A stretch of 43,138 nucleotides of DNA from an uncultured Flavobacterium sp. (lineage in GTDB: Bacteria; Bacteroidota; Bacteroidia; Flavobacteriales; Flavobacteriaceae): positions 1-43,138 of the forward strand of contig CANROJ010000014.1 in NCBI GenBank assembly GCA_947632215.1, given 5' to 3'. The notes below the pieces were generated by a model. That model saw nothing but the letters and a program-made list of their open reading frames with translations. It made no database searches and had not been told where the DNA came from. Numbering within the stretch: the first letter of the stretch is position 1; the number at the start of each line of letters is the position of its first letter. The translations under genes were made by a program, and so were the position numbers. Below, in pieces: positions 8,008 through 17,466 of the stretch.

Positions 8008-9225
8008 TTAATGTAATATTTCGTTAAATAGCTCTAGTACTTGCTCATTAGGAACTTGGCCATTGTACTTTTGTTTAAAATAATCTTCAAACAATCCTTG
8101 TATGTCCTGATCTAAGTTCACGATCTGTTTGTTATTGTTAGCTTGTAATTCATTTGTTTCTACAATAGGTATAATAGTGATAATTCCATCATGAGACTGA
8201 TATATTCGCTTGATATCGTCTGCCTTTAAAAACGTATCACTCACCAGTGTTAATTCTACTAAATGATAAGGATTAGCCAATAGCCATTCAATGGCTTGTT
8301 CTACTTGAGTAAATTTAACACGGGATAGTTGTCTTCCACTTTGCAATTTCAATTTTTGATAGCATATCGGCTGATTTGCATTAGCTTCCAATAAAAGAAC
8401 AAACTTCTGTTGACCTGCCTCACTAAAACTGTAAGGTAAAGGACTTCCACTATATACTACTGGTTTATCTAAAGACCCGAGTTGCCAAAACTTATGTAAG
8501 TGACCTAAAGCTGTGTATTGGATTTGCTGGGGAATAATATCGGTATAAAGCAAATCTGCATTACCTACCTTTAATGTCTTCTCCCCTTCGGGTTCTTCTA
8601 ATACCTGAGCATTTCTTTGTAGCATGTATAAATGAGTAACTAACAAATTAACACCTTTGGTATCACAATATCGCTGAGCTAAATCTTGCCAATTCTCTCT
8701 TAGTAATTCACTTAAAGCCACTGCTTTATCCTTAGTATCTAAAGCTTTTTTTAAGCGGATTTCATTAGCATAAGGTGTGTGGATTACTCGTAGTGGAGTT
8801 GGATTATTATATAACTGTAATTCAATAAAACCGTAATCGCTTTTAGTAATCTCAAATCCCTGTGGAGTTTTAAACAAAGGAACTTTAGCGTTTGGCAATC
8901 CTATAAAAATAATACCACATTCTCTAGCTAAGGGATCAGGCGCATCTATGCGCTCTGGAGAATCATGATTCCCAGCTATAGCAATTACTGGACGTCTCCC
9001 ATTATTTGTTAACGCCTTTAGAGTCTTATAAAATAAATCGACTGCATCCACACCTGGGTTAAATGCATCAAATAAATCTCCAGCAATAATAACGACATCA
9101 GCTTTATGCTCTTGGGTTAACTCAACTATTTCTTGTAATACAGCTATTTGCTCTTCAATACGGCTAAAATTATCTAATTTCTTACCTAAGTGCCAATCTG
9201 CTGTATGTAATATTTTTAAAGCCAT
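8008..9225 (-). CDS. sbcD: SbcD, nuclease subunit of SbcCD
   Basis: This 405-residue calcineurin-like metallophosphoesterase is the Mre11-type nuclease of the SbcCD complex. The five metal-binding motifs appear in order: DWH (residues 10-12), GDLFD (49-53), GNHD (85-88), a histidine in LLVTHLY, and GHLHK. The C-terminal part (about 290-405) is the capping and SbcC-binding region. The start is ATG at 9225, giving MALKILHTADWHLGK, the standard N-terminus. It is the first gene of sbcDC. The upstream MFS gene ends 78 bp before it on the same strand with no clear terminator, so shared transcription is possible. Confidence 0.96.
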   Translation of the reverse strand: MALKILHTADWHLGKKLDNFSRIEEQIAVLQEIVELTQEHKADVVIIAGDLFDAFNPGVDAVDLFYKTLKALTNNGRRPVIAIAGNHDSPERIDAPDPLARECGIIFIGLPNAKVPLFKTPQGFEITKSDYGFIELQLYNNPTPLRVIHTPYANEIRLKKALDTKDKAVALSELLRENWQDLAQRYCDTKGVNLLVTHLYMLQRNAQVLEEPEGEKTLKVGNADLLYTDIIPQQIQYTALGHLHKFWQLGSLDKPVVYSGSPLPYSFSEAGQQKFVLLLEANANQPICYQKLKLQSGRQLSRVKFTQVEQAIEWLLANPYHLVELTLVSDTFLKADDIKRIYQSHDGIITIIPIVETNELQANNNKQIVNLDQDIQGLFEDYFKQKYNGQVPNEQVLELFNEILH

Positions 9226-9303
9226 CTTTTTGTTTTAAACTAATCTAATTTTTCAATCTCACTTTACCTACATCCTATCTTGTGGTAGATATTATAAAGA
9301 TAC

Positions 9304-10521
9304 TCAATACTTGTTATCTATGTATTTATCTTGTGAGGCTATATATCCTGTTATCAATAATATCACACTGGCAAACAATAAAAATATAAAAGAATATCTC
9401 CAATGCCCACTCCAGTCAAAAAGTCCTCCAAACACTGGTGGACCAGTAGCTGCAATACTATATCCAATAGCCTGAGCCATAGCAGATAACTTAGCTGCTT
9501 GCTGTGCATTTCTGGTTCTTAGCACAAATAAAATCATGCATAAACTAAAGGCCAATCCACTTCCTAATCCTATTAAGACACAACATACAATTATATAGGT
9601 AGTCTCCCAAATCAAAATTCCACCTATTCCTGTAATCATTAGTAAACCTACGCAAATAGCCAAAGGTTTTTGATTTGTCATTTTACTAGCAATGATAGCT
9701 CCTAAAAAAGTCATTGGTAATTGAGCAAATTGCACATAGGATAAAACCCAACCAGATTCAACACCACTCATCCCCCAACCTTGGGTAACCTTTGGTAACC
9801 ATGCTGCAATACAGTAAAACAATAAAGATTGTAATCCCATAAAAATAGTAACACACCACGCCAACTTACTTTTGTAAATCTTAGTATTATCCTCGGGTTG
9901 TATGATAGAACTTTGTCTACTTACTTTATTAGCTCTCTTTAAAGTGGGTACCCAAATAATTACACTTGTAACTCCTAGAACTGCCCAAATCCCAATTGAC
10001 CCTCGCCATCCCATATGTGTCACTTGTCCTAGGTAAATACTAAAACCGGCAGCCAAAGCAGCTACTAAGTTCATAGATACAGAATAGATTCCTGTCATTA
10101 AACCTACTTTCTTAGGGAAATTTACTTTAATATATGCCGGCATAAGTACATTACCTACAGTTATAGCTGCTCCTATAATAGCCGCTCCTACAAACAACGT
10201 AATCCAACCCGAGAGTGGTCGAATAATTAATCCTATACTTAAGAGTATAAGAGAAACTAAAAGCACACTGCCCATACTATAATGTCTTGTTATTTTTGGC
10301 ACTATGGCGGAGAGAAAAGCAAAACACATTAAAGGAATTGTGGTAAGTAAACCAGCTAAAGAATTTGACAAGGAGAATTCTTGACTAATCTGATCCAATA
10401 CTGGTCCCATACAAGTTAAGGGAGCACGAAGGTTTGATGCTATGAAAACAACACCTAAAATCATAAATATTTTCCCAAAGCCAGATAACTCAGTGTTATC
10501 GGAACTAGTATCATTATTCAT
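9304..10521 (-). CDS. MFS transporter, CynX/NimT type
   Basis: This 405-residue inner-membrane protein has about 12 hydrophobic helices. The first helix region, FIASNLRAPLTCMGPVL, is characteristic of the CynX/NimT family (named for cyanate and 2-nitroimidazole transporters); NLRAP after helix 1 is strongly conserved there. The substrate is not predictable. Start ATG 10521 is the first plausible one. A -7 element TACCTTTG lies 27 nt upstream, and a perfect 18-bp palindrome sits just behind it, so expression is probably controlled by a DNA-binding regulator. No regulator gene is adjacent. Confidence 0.83.
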   Translation of the reverse strand: MNNDTSSDNTELSGFGKIFMILGVVFIASNLRAPLTCMGPVLDQISQEFSLSNSLAGLLTTIPLMCFAFLSAIVPKITRHYSMGSVLLVSLILLSIGLIIRPLSGWITLFVGAAIIGAAITVGNVLMPAYIKVNFPKKVGLMTGIYSVSMNLVAALAAGFSIYLGQVTHMGWRGSIGIWAVLGVTSVIIWVPTLKRANKVSRQSSIIQPEDNTKIYKSKLAWCVTIFMGLQSLLFYCIAAWLPKVTQGWGMSGVESGWVLSYVQFAQLPMTFLGAIIASKMTNQKPLAICVGLLMITGIGGILIWETTYIIVCCVLIGLGSGLAFSLCMILFVLRTRNAQQAAKLSAMAQAIGYSIAATGPPVFGGLFDWSGHWRYSFIFLLFASVILLITGYIASQDKYIDNKY

Positions 10522-10547
10522 TTAAAATATTTTTTTTTAATAAGGCA

Positions 10548-10555
10548 CAAAGGTA
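10548..10555 (-). promoter_or_regulatory. -7 promoter element of the CynX-type MFS gene
   Basis: The minus strand reads TACCTTTG, matching TAnnTTTG, with a predicted transcription start near 10541 and a leader of about 20 nt. A TTG at the normal distance is absent; the palindrome at 10572-10589 occupies that place. Confidence 0.5.
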
Positions 10556-10571
10556 AGGTCTTATTTTAAAT

Positions 10572-10589
10572 CCTACTTTATAAAGTAGG
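10572..10589. promoter_or_regulatory. Perfect 18-bp palindrome, candidate operator
   Basis: CCTACTTTATAAAGTAGG equals its own reverse complement. It covers roughly -31 to -48 relative to the predicted start of the MFS transcript, overlapping where the -33 element would be. That is the expected place for a dimeric winged-helix regulator (MarR, HxlR or similar) acting as activator or repressor. Confidence 0.5.
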
Positions 10590-10636
10590 CTTCAATAGTG
10601 GGAGAAGGTATAAATAAAGCTAAAAAAGGTCATAAA

Positions 10637-10664
10637 AAAAGCCAATCTAAAAAGATTGGCTTTT
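10637..10664 (-). terminator. Terminator of the dipeptidyl-peptidase III gene
   Basis: The arms AAAAGCCAATCT (10637-10648) and AGATTGGCTTTT (10653-10664) have a 4-nt loop, and a T-run follows on the minus strand. It lies 8 nt beyond the stop codon at 10672. Confidence 0.85.
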
Positions 10665-10671
10665 ATGTGTC

Positions 10672-12708
10672 TTAATTTTCATCTGGTAAGAAGCTATACT
10701 CCTTTGCATATTGTAACATTTGAGTAGCAAAACTATTTGGTTGCACAATGTCAAAAGAACTAATTTGTCCTTGATCATCCAGCACTGGCACAATTATAGG
10801 ATTTACAAAACCTTTATATGGTGCTGAATTAAATGCTGCACTTCTACTTAATACTTCTTGGTGTAAGTCTTGGTCAACTTTAACCCCATAAGTTTCAACT
10901 AAATCTTTAGCACTCTGATAATCTCCTTCACTTTTAATTCGCTGGGTCTCACGTAATAATTGGCCGAATAAATCATGTAGTTTATCATAATCGTTAATAT
11001 TGAAGTACGTTTTACCATCTCTGGTGACCTTCTCAATAACATTATCTTGCTTTCCTTTTTCAAAAGCCCAAGCACTAACCCACTGACGGTTTCTCATATG
11101 AGACTCCTCAATATCAGCACCTGGTTCTAAACGAACCAATTGCAACATAAGTCCATTTCTAATATAACCGTCGTAAGCCGCTTTTCCAACACCTTGCCAA
11201 TCTTCAACTAGTCCTAACTCTTGTAATTTAGGATTATATAAAAAGTATAGACCAACCAAATCTGCTCTTCCTTCTTCTAATGTTGAGGCATAACTTTTTA
11301 AAGTTTCTTTAGGCTGACCTACTCCTTTATTTATTTGTCCAGAGGCATGTCCTATTACTTCATGTAAAGCAGTATGTAATTTATCAGCTTGCTGTCCGTA
11401 AGTATGCTCTAAATCTAATTCCTGTTGATCATGAACGAACTCCTGTAATTTTCCTTCTGCTCCTTGTCCATTATAAGCATCAATTATATTACCTAAAGAA
11501 ATACTTTTGGATCCATGTTCTGCTCTAATCCAGTCAGCATTTGGTAAATTCACTCCTATAGGTGTACTTGGAGAGGCATCTCCAGCTTCACCAGCAACAA
11601 TTACCGTTTTATAAGATACACCAACCACATTAGCTTTTTTATGCTCTTGCATTAATGGCGAATTATCTTCAAACCATTGGGCTTGCTCTGATAAAGCTTC
11701 CATTTTCTTAGACATATCGAAGTCGGTAATCTGCACTACACTCTCATAAGATCCCTTGTGTCCTAATGGATCACTGTATACTTCAATAAAACCATTGTTA
11801 TAATCAATATTACCTTTAGTAGCTTTCACCCATGCTACATTATAATCATCCCAAAGCTGTAAATCTCCACTTTGGTAATATTTTATCAAGATTGCTAAAG
11901 CATCTGCTTGTTCTTGATTCTCAGCCACACCTTTAGCCTTGTCTAACCAATAAATAACTTGGTCTATGGCTGGACCATACATTCCACCGCTCTTATATAC
12001 CTTTTCGACTAACTTGCCATTTTCTTTAACAAGCTTACTATTTAAACCAGTAGATAAAGGTCTTTCTGGATCTGGGCTTTTCAACTCTGCGTAGAATTGC
12101 TCTGCTTCTTCTTGAGAGACCCCTTCACCATAGAAATTCACTGCACTGTCAACTACTAAATCTTTAGAAAGATCTAAATTAACTTTCTTATTATCTTGAT
12201 CATTAAATATGATGGCAGCAATACTTGGATCTAATTCTGTGTTTGTAGCACTTAATAACTCATTAAAATATTCAGGCGAGAACTCCGCCTTTATTTTATC
12301 ATTGGAATAGTGATGATGAATACCATTACTAAACCACACTCTTTTCAAGTAAACTTCAAAGTTTTGCCAATCTTGGCTTTGTTTATCTTGATTATAGTTT
12401 TGATATATATTTTCTAAAGCACGTCTTATTTTCAAATTATGCTTATAGTTTTGATCCCAAATAATATCGCGACCTGCTAAACCAGCTTGGGTTAAATAAT
12501 AGACATATTCTTGCTGCTTTAAACTTAATTCCTCCCAGCCTGGTACTTGGTACTGCAGAACTTCAATATCTGCAAATTTATCAACAACACCATCCGTATT
12601 TGTTTGTACTTGCTCCATCTGATCTTTTGTTTGTTCTGTCTTTAGTTTTTCACAAGAACTTGTTAAAACTAACGCCAATACAATCAAACCAATGTATTTA
12701 ATCTTCAT
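10672..12708 (-). CDS. Dipeptidyl-peptidase III lipoprotein (M49)
   Basis: This 678-residue zinc metallopeptidase of family M49 releases dipeptides from the N-terminus of oligopeptides. A lipoprotein signal peptide with lipobox LTSSC (Cys19) implies membrane anchoring. The zinc site is HEVIGH at 449-454, matching the family's HExxGH, and the second ligand motif is EEGRAD at 478-483 (usual form EECRAD). The length fits bacterial DPP III. A probable -7 element lies at 12733-12740, with a leader of about 18 nt. It is monocistronic, with its own terminator. A role in peptide nutrition at the envelope is inference. Confidence 0.93.
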   Translation of the reverse strand: MKIKYIGLIVLALVLTSSCEKLKTEQTKDQMEQVQTNTDGVVDKFADIEVLQYQVPGWEELSLKQQEYVYYLTQAGLAGRDIIWDQNYKHNLKIRRALENIYQNYNQDKQSQDWQNFEVYLKRVWFSNGIHHHYSNDKIKAEFSPEYFNELLSATNTELDPSIAAIIFNDQDNKKVNLDLSKDLVVDSAVNFYGEGVSQEEAEQFYAELKSPDPERPLSTGLNSKLVKENGKLVEKVYKSGGMYGPAIDQVIYWLDKAKGVAENQEQADALAILIKYYQSGDLQLWDDYNVAWVKATKGNIDYNNGFIEVYSDPLGHKGSYESVVQITDFDMSKKMEALSEQAQWFEDNSPLMQEHKKANVVGVSYKTVIVAGEAGDASPSTPIGVNLPNADWIRAEHGSKSISLGNIIDAYNGQGAEGKLQEFVHDQQELDLEHTYGQQADKLHTALHEVIGHASGQINKGVGQPKETLKSYASTLEEGRADLVGLYFLYNPKLQELGLVEDWQGVGKAAYDGYIRNGLMLQLVRLEPGADIEESHMRNRQWVSAWAFEKGKQDNVIEKVTRDGKTYFNINDYDKLHDLFGQLLRETQRIKSEGDYQSAKDLVETYGVKVDQDLHQEVLSRSAAFNSAPYKGFVNPIIVPVLDDQGQISSFDIVQPNSFATQMLQYAKEYSFLPDEN

Positions 12709-12732
12709 AATCCTTTATTGTTTATTTACTAG

Positions 12733-12740
12733 CAAATATA
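12733..12740 (-). promoter_or_regulatory. Probable -7 element of the DPP III gene
   Basis: The minus strand reads TATATTTG, matching TAnnTTTG, 25 nt upstream of the ATG. There is no TTG at the standard distance. Confidence 0.4.
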
Positions 12741-12826
12741 GAAAATTAACTTTTTAATCTATTGGCTAAACTACTTAAATAGCCATACAGCCTAACAATT
12801 GGAGCACAAACTTAGTCCTATTAAAA

Positions 12827-12858
12827 AAGGTTCGCCAATTATTACATCCACGAACCTT
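12827..12858 (-). terminator. Terminator of the NYN-domain gene
   Basis: The arms AAGGTTCG (12827-12834) and CGAACCTT (12851-12858) have a 16-nt loop. On the minus strand a T-run follows. It lies 22 nt after the stop codon at 12881. Confidence 0.75.
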
Positions 12859-12880
12859 ACTTTTTTTTCTAGAATTCCTT

Positions 12881-13621
12881 CTATAATTTTTTGACCAAAG
12901 GATGATTTAATCCCTTTACATTATTATTAATTACTTCATAACTCTTTAGGTGCTTAAATAACTCTGTAAGATTCTTAAACCCATAATAACGAGCATCGAA
13001 ACTAGGGTTTAGTTTTCTTAAATTCCCTCCTACGGTAGAAATATAAGCTTCTACTTCTTCCCCTACAGACATTTCAAAAGCGCGATCAATTAAATTGTAT
13101 TCTTTCTTAGTTAATAATTTGGTATCATCTTCCTCGGCTACAGTACTCTTTTTACTACTATTAACTCTTGTTTTTTCCTTGCTTTTAGGCATTAAAGTTT
13201 CGCAATAAGTAAAAATCTCACATGATTGAACAAATGCATTTGGCGTCTTTTTTTCTCCGACTCCCATAACAAAAATACCAGATTCTCGTATGCGCTTTGC
13301 TAAACCAGTATAGTCACTATCACTAGAGACAATACAAAAACCATCTACCATTTGGTCATGTAATATATCCATTGCATCTATAATAAGAGAGCTATCGGTA
13401 GAGTTCTTACCTGTAGTATAGCTAAACTTTTGAATAGGAGAAAAGGACAAATCATTTAATATATCTTTCCACGAATTCATCTGTGGTGTTGTCCAATCTC
13501 CATAAATACGACGTATGGTTACCTTTCCATATTTAGATACTTCCTCTAATATATGAATCAATAGCTTAGCCTGTGCATTATCTCCGTCTACTAAAATGGC
13601 TATATTATTCTGTTTTTCCAT
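12881..13621 (-). CDS. NYN-domain (LabA/DUF88) protein with C-terminal LOTUS domain
   Basis: This 246-residue protein pairs a predicted PIN-like ribonuclease domain with a predicted RNA-binding domain. The NYN domain covers about residues 5-140, with acidic residues at LVDGDN (Asp12, Asp14), TDSSLIIDAM and SSDSDY, which fit the metal-binding active site. A charged linker of lysines and serines follows (about 145-175). The C-terminal part from about 175 resembles an OST-HTH/LOTUS domain, ending in LNHPLVKKL. The frame extends to a TTG three codons upstream, but the ATG at 13619-13621 (MEKQNNIAIL) is the better start. NYN-LOTUS proteins act on RNA in other systems; the target here is unknown. 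It is monocistronic. Confidence 0.85.
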   Translation of the reverse strand: MEKQNNIAILVDGDNAQAKLLIHILEEVSKYGKVTIRRIYGDWTTPQMNSWKDILNDLSFSPIQKFSYTTGKNSTDSSLIIDAMDILHDQMVDGFCIVSSDSDYTGLAKRIRESGIFVMGVGEKKTPNAFVQSCEIFTYCETLMPKSKEKTRVNSSKKSTVAEEDDTKLLTKKEYNLIDRAFEMSVGEEVEAYISTVGGNLRKLNPSFDARYYGFKNLTELFKHLKSYEVINNNVKGLNHPLVKKL

Positions 13622-14016
13622 ATTTATCAATTTTGTATGCCTAAAAATACATCATTTTAAAAGGATAATCCACATCTGTTTAGAAAAACTATCTTAAAAT
13701 ATAAAATATGGAATAGAACAAACGAACTATAAATACATTAACACACAATTCTGTACTTTAACATAATTTTAATAATAATAAAAAACAGCTAACAAATCAA
13801 TAAACTAAAACTCCTTATAAAAATAACTAACAATATAAAATACAATAACTTACATTACACTTACTCCATTTAAATTTCACAAATTGAACTAAAGAGAACT
13901 ATGCTTATTTTTTCAAATTCTATAGTGCAAAAAAAATAATGTGTAACATTTTAATTTTTATGCCTACTAGTAGTAGTATAAACCTAACCATTGAATTCAA
14001 TTAAAATAATAAGAGC
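13622..14016. other. 395-bp divergent intergenic region
   Basis: This AT-rich spacer lies between the NYN gene (minus) and the outer-membrane beta-barrel gene (plus). I see no coding frame, no clear hairpin, and no exact TAnnTTTG element close to either start. Promoters for both genes should be here but cannot be placed with confidence. Confidence 0.5.
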
Positions 14017-16416
14017 ATGAAAACTTATTTCAACTTAGTATTCTTTATGTTATTAACACTTACTGCCCTAGGCCAGAACAAAGCCTCTGTTCAGGGAGTA
14101 ATATTTGATGAGCAATTAAACGAACCGGTTGCTTATGCTACTATAGCCTTAAAGTTAGACAATCAAATCATCACTGGTACTTTGAGTGATGAACAAGGTG
14201 CTTTCTCTATTCAAGCTGCTAATAACAACTATGAGCTAGAAATCCAATTTATGGGTTATAACACCAAACAAATACAAATTACTCTAGATGACAAGCTACT
14301 TGATTTGGGAATCATCCCACTGACAGAAGATGCTATTACTTTAGAAGGCGTGGAAATTATAGCAGAACAATCTACTATTGAACAAAAAATTGACAGAAAG
14401 GTCATTCACGTAGGTAGAGATTTAGCTACTGTTGGAGCTACTGCTTCAGAAATAATGAATAATATTCCATCAGTAAATGTAGACCAAGATGGAAATATCT
14501 CTCTTAGGGGTAATTCTAATGTAAGGGTACTAGTAGATGGTAAACCTACTAACTTATCTTCTGACCAAGTACTTAAACAAATTCCCTCTACTTCTATTAA
14601 AAGCATAGAATTAATTACAAATCCAAGTGCCAAATACAATCCGGAGGGCATGAGTGGTATTATTAATATCGTATTACATAAAAAATCAAATAATGGTTTT
14701 AATGCGACCATCAACTCTGGAGTAACTATGTCAAAGTATGCAATGAATAATAATTCTATTGATCTTAACTTTAGAAAAGACAAAGTAAACTTTTTTGCCA
14801 CAGCAAATAACTCAGTAGGTAAGTCAAGTAATACAGGTCATATTTATAGAGAAGATCAAAATTCCACTCAATTAATAGATGTAAAAAATAAACATAACTC
14901 ATTTTTATATAAAGTAGGAATGGATTATTACATTGATGATAAAAACACTTTGTCTGTTTATACGAATCAAAGTGATTACAGTGGACCAGCAGATATTTTG
15001 ACACAGAACTTGTACCCAGATGGAAATTTTGAAAACATTTACCAATCTTCAAAATATTCAGGAAAGAATAGAAATAGCTCTTATAACTTAGCTTATAAAC
15101 ATTTATTTGACGATCAAGGCCATAATTTAGACTTTGAAGTGAACTACAATGACACTAAAAACACTACAAATGGCTATTATCAAAATGACTTCCAGACTTC
15201 TCCTTCCTATTCCTATAATGATGCAACTTTAAATAAAGGAAACTTAACCACTATCAACCTAGATTATGTAAATCCTTTAAATGAACGAACTAAATTAGAG
15301 TTAGGTGCAGAGGCAAAATTATCAAGAACACAAAACTATGCTGATCAAGGGCAGAACCCAATGATTCCAGAAGATCAAAAAGATATTGATTATGATTATG
15401 ATTATAATATCTATTCTCTCTATGCTACTTTTGGACAAAAATTTGACAAATTCACTTATCAAATAGGTACTAGATTTGAAAGTTATAAGGTAACCTCAAA
15501 GCTAAATGGTAACAAAGACTTTACCGATGATTATGTTACTTTATATCCTTCTGTATTTGTTGGCTATGATTTTACTGAAAATGATATGTTACAATTAAGT
15601 TATAGCAGAAGAGTAGATCGTCCAGGAGTATGGCAAACCAGACCTATTCGCCAGTTTTCGACCCCTACTCTAACAGCCTCAGGTAATCCAGAATTAAAAC
15701 CTCAATTTACTAACTCGCTTGAACTGAATTACACGCGTTTACTTGGAACAAAAGGTTCTATTACAGCAGGTGCATTCTATAGACAAATAAATGATGAGAT
15801 AAACCAAATAATCTTGGATGATCCAGAAAATGAGAATCCTAATGCCTTATTGATGACTTACGATAACTTTGATAAAAGTAGCTCTTATGGCTTTGAGATA
15901 TCAGCGAACCTAAAACTAAGACCTTGGTTAGATATTCAACCAGCGGTAGATCTATCGAGTATTAAACAAAATGGCTTAGTTTCCTACATGAATACTTCTA
16001 CCAACGAATTTGAATTTATCTCTAGAGAAGTTAACGCAAACTCATTTAATGCAAGATTAAATGCGAACTTCAAAGTAACAAACAAACTACGTTTAAATCT
16101 ATTTAGTTTCTTTAGAGGTAAGATGGATAACCTAACAGGACATAGTAAAGAGATGCATAAAATTGACTTTGGTGCACGTTATTCAATGTTGGATAACAAA
16201 CTAAGTATTAGCATGCGTTTAAATGACATATTCAACACAATGAAATATCGCTTCGAAAGTCAATATCCTTTCCCTAACCAAGGAGAATTTAATTGGAATA
16301 GTCGTAGTGTTTATATTGGGATTAACTATAGCTTTGGCTCAGGAAAAGCTAGAGCGATGCAAAGAAAAGCAAGACAACAAGCTCCACAAGAACAATCTGG
16401 AGGAGGAATATTTTAA
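14017..16416 (+). CDS. Outer-membrane beta-barrel protein, TonB-dependent receptor-like
   Basis: This 799-residue outer-membrane protein starts with a signal peptide (residues 1-20, ending ALGQ). A carboxypeptidase regulatory-like beta-sandwich follows (about 24-110; VQGVIFDEQLNEPVAYATI). A plug-like domain comes next (about 130-235), with NSNVRVLVDGKPT and the IELITNPSAKYNPEG motif. The rest is a large barrel typical of the outer membrane protein beta-barrel family (OMP_b-brl_3), rich in aromatic and asparagine residues. No SusD partner, sigma factor or anti-sigma gene is adjacent, so it is not a polysaccharide-utilisation locus. The ligand is unknown; metal complexes or peptides are both possible for this group. 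The C-terminus carries a short glutamine-rich basic tail. Confidence 0.88.
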   Translation: MKTYFNLVFFMLLTLTALGQNKASVQGVIFDEQLNEPVAYATIALKLDNQIITGTLSDEQGAFSIQAANNNYELEIQFMGYNTKQIQITLDDKLLDLGIIPLTEDAITLEGVEIIAEQSTIEQKIDRKVIHVGRDLATVGATASEIMNNIPSVNVDQDGNISLRGNSNVRVLVDGKPTNLSSDQVLKQIPSTSIKSIELITNPSAKYNPEGMSGIINIVLHKKSNNGFNATINSGVTMSKYAMNNNSIDLNFRKDKVNFFATANNSVGKSSNTGHIYREDQNSTQLIDVKNKHNSFLYKVGMDYYIDDKNTLSVYTNQSDYSGPADILTQNLYPDGNFENIYQSSKYSGKNRNSSYNLAYKHLFDDQGHNLDFEVNYNDTKNTTNGYYQNDFQTSPSYSYNDATLNKGNLTTINLDYVNPLNERTKLELGAEAKLSRTQNYADQGQNPMIPEDQKDIDYDYDYNIYSLYATFGQKFDKFTYQIGTRFESYKVTSKLNGNKDFTDDYVTLYPSVFVGYDFTENDMLQLSYSRRVDRPGVWQTRPIRQFSTPTLTASGNPELKPQFTNSLELNYTRLLGTKGSITAGAFYRQINDEINQIILDDPENENPNALLMTYDNFDKSSSYGFEISANLKLRPWLDIQPAVDLSSIKQNGLVSYMNTSTNEFEFISREVNANSFNARLNANFKVTNKLRLNLFSFFRGKMDNLTGHSKEMHKIDFGARYSMLDNKLSISMRLNDIFNTMKYRFESQYPFPNQGEFNWNSRSVYIGINYSFGSGKARAMQRKARQQAPQEQSGGGIF

Positions 16417-16457
16417 GCCCCACAACTAAAAATTATTTATTTTTTTTTAAATAACAG

Positions 16458-16487
16458 CGCCCACTATCTTAAAGTAGATAGTGGGCG
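16458..16487. terminator. Terminator between convergent genes
   Basis: A perfect 12-bp GC-rich stem (CGCCCACTATCT, 16458-16469, with 16476-16487) has a 6-nt loop and is followed by TTTGCTATTT on plus. It serves the beta-barrel gene and may also end minus-strand transcription of the hydrolase. Confidence 0.75.
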
Positions 16488-16518
16488 TTTGCTATTTATA
16501 CAAATATAGTCTTGTCTA

Positions 16519-17466
16519 TTAATCTTGATTCTGGCGTATAAATTCTACACAACTCTGCATAGCTAGCTCCCTAACTGGCTTGGAAGACAAGAAAACATCG
16601 TGAACTGCTTTGTCAATAATTTTTTGTTGAACATTATTGCCTATTTTACTACCTACTCTACTCATATCCTTGACATTCAAAACAGCGTCACTTTGAAAAG
16701 TTTCAGCACTGCTCTTTCTAGAGTTACTACTAGTATTACTGCGTAAAAGTAAAACAGGAAGCTCACCTAACCCAGGCTTTTCTTGTATTACGCTTTGAGC
16801 CCTCGTCACAGCCAATATCCATGCATAGTAGTTTGGGAAAGACACAATAGGTTTATAATCCAAATTGTAATCCCATTCTCCTTTATAATCCTTATGTAAA
16901 CTTTCACCATATATGGAAGCCATACCCTGCATAGAAGAAAAGAGATCTTTCTTTACATTCTTTTTAGCCAAAGACTCTATAAAAGGCTTAACATAAAAAG
17001 GTAAGTTAAAATCAAAAAAGGGAGAATTTAGTATCAACCCTTTGACTAAAGGACGATGTAATCCGAACATAGCATAGTAAGTTGCTAGTAACCCTCCGGT
17101 AGAATGACCTAATAGAAAAATACTCGATGAGTCATTATTGTCTTTAATTAAAGTTAATGCATAATCTAAATCACCAAAATACTCCCTTAAACTTTTGCAG
17201 TAATTGGGTGATTGATGTTTTAAATAAGATCGTCCACATTTTCGCAAATCAACAGCATAAAAATTTATCCCTTGCTGGGTAAAATATTTCATCAAGTGAA
17301 ACTGAAAAAAATAATCATTAAATCCATGAATATACAATACACTAGATTTAGCTGTAGTTACATTAGCTCTTGCTTCTATAACTGTAGTTACAACCTTACC
17401 TTGGTAATCATTAGCCAAAGGATGTTGATGTCTTATATAATCTTTAAAAATAAAGTGTAAATTCAT
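16519..17466 (-). CDS. Alpha/beta hydrolase, lysophospholipase-like
   Basis: This 315-residue serine hydrolase has no signal peptide. The nucleophile elbow is GHSTGG (Ser122), the oxyanion-hole region is YIHGFNDY (around residue 45), and a late histidine in KAVHDVF completes a probable triad. The cap region around 150-220 is of the size seen in monoacylglycerol lipase and lysophospholipase relatives (Hydrolase_4). The natural substrate is unknown; an acyl-glycerol or lysophospholipid is the family-based guess. It lies 162 bp downstream of cardiolipin synthase on the same strand. Shared phospholipid metabolism is an attractive but unproven link. A weak -7 element TAAATTTG (plus-strand 17558-17565) lies upstream. 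Confidence 0.8.
   Translation of the reverse strand: MNLHFIFKDYIRHQHPLANDYQGKVVTTVIEARANVTTAKSSVLYIHGFNDYFFQFHLMKYFTQQGINFYAVDLRKCGRSYLKHQSPNYCKSLREYFGDLDYALTLIKDNNDSSSIFLLGHSTGGLLATYYAMFGLHRPLVKGLILNSPFFDFNLPFYVKPFIESLAKKNVKKDLFSSMQGMASIYGESLHKDYKGEWDYNLDYKPIVSFPNYYAWILAVTRAQSVIQEKPGLGELPVLLLRSNTSSNSRKSSAETFQSDAVLNVKDMSRVGSKIGNNVQQKIIDKAVHDVFLSSKPVRELAMQSCVEFIRQNQD

Noticed and set aside
4953..9225. A defence system built on the large coiled-coil ATPase and its nuclease
   Set aside because: The zinc hook, head motifs and gene order are those of ordinary SbcCD, and no other defence genes flank it.
14017..16416. Polysaccharide-utilisation locus with a SusC-like protein
   Set aside because: There is no SusD partner, glycoside hydrolase or regulator, and the barrel type resembles OMP_b-brl_3 rather than SusC.
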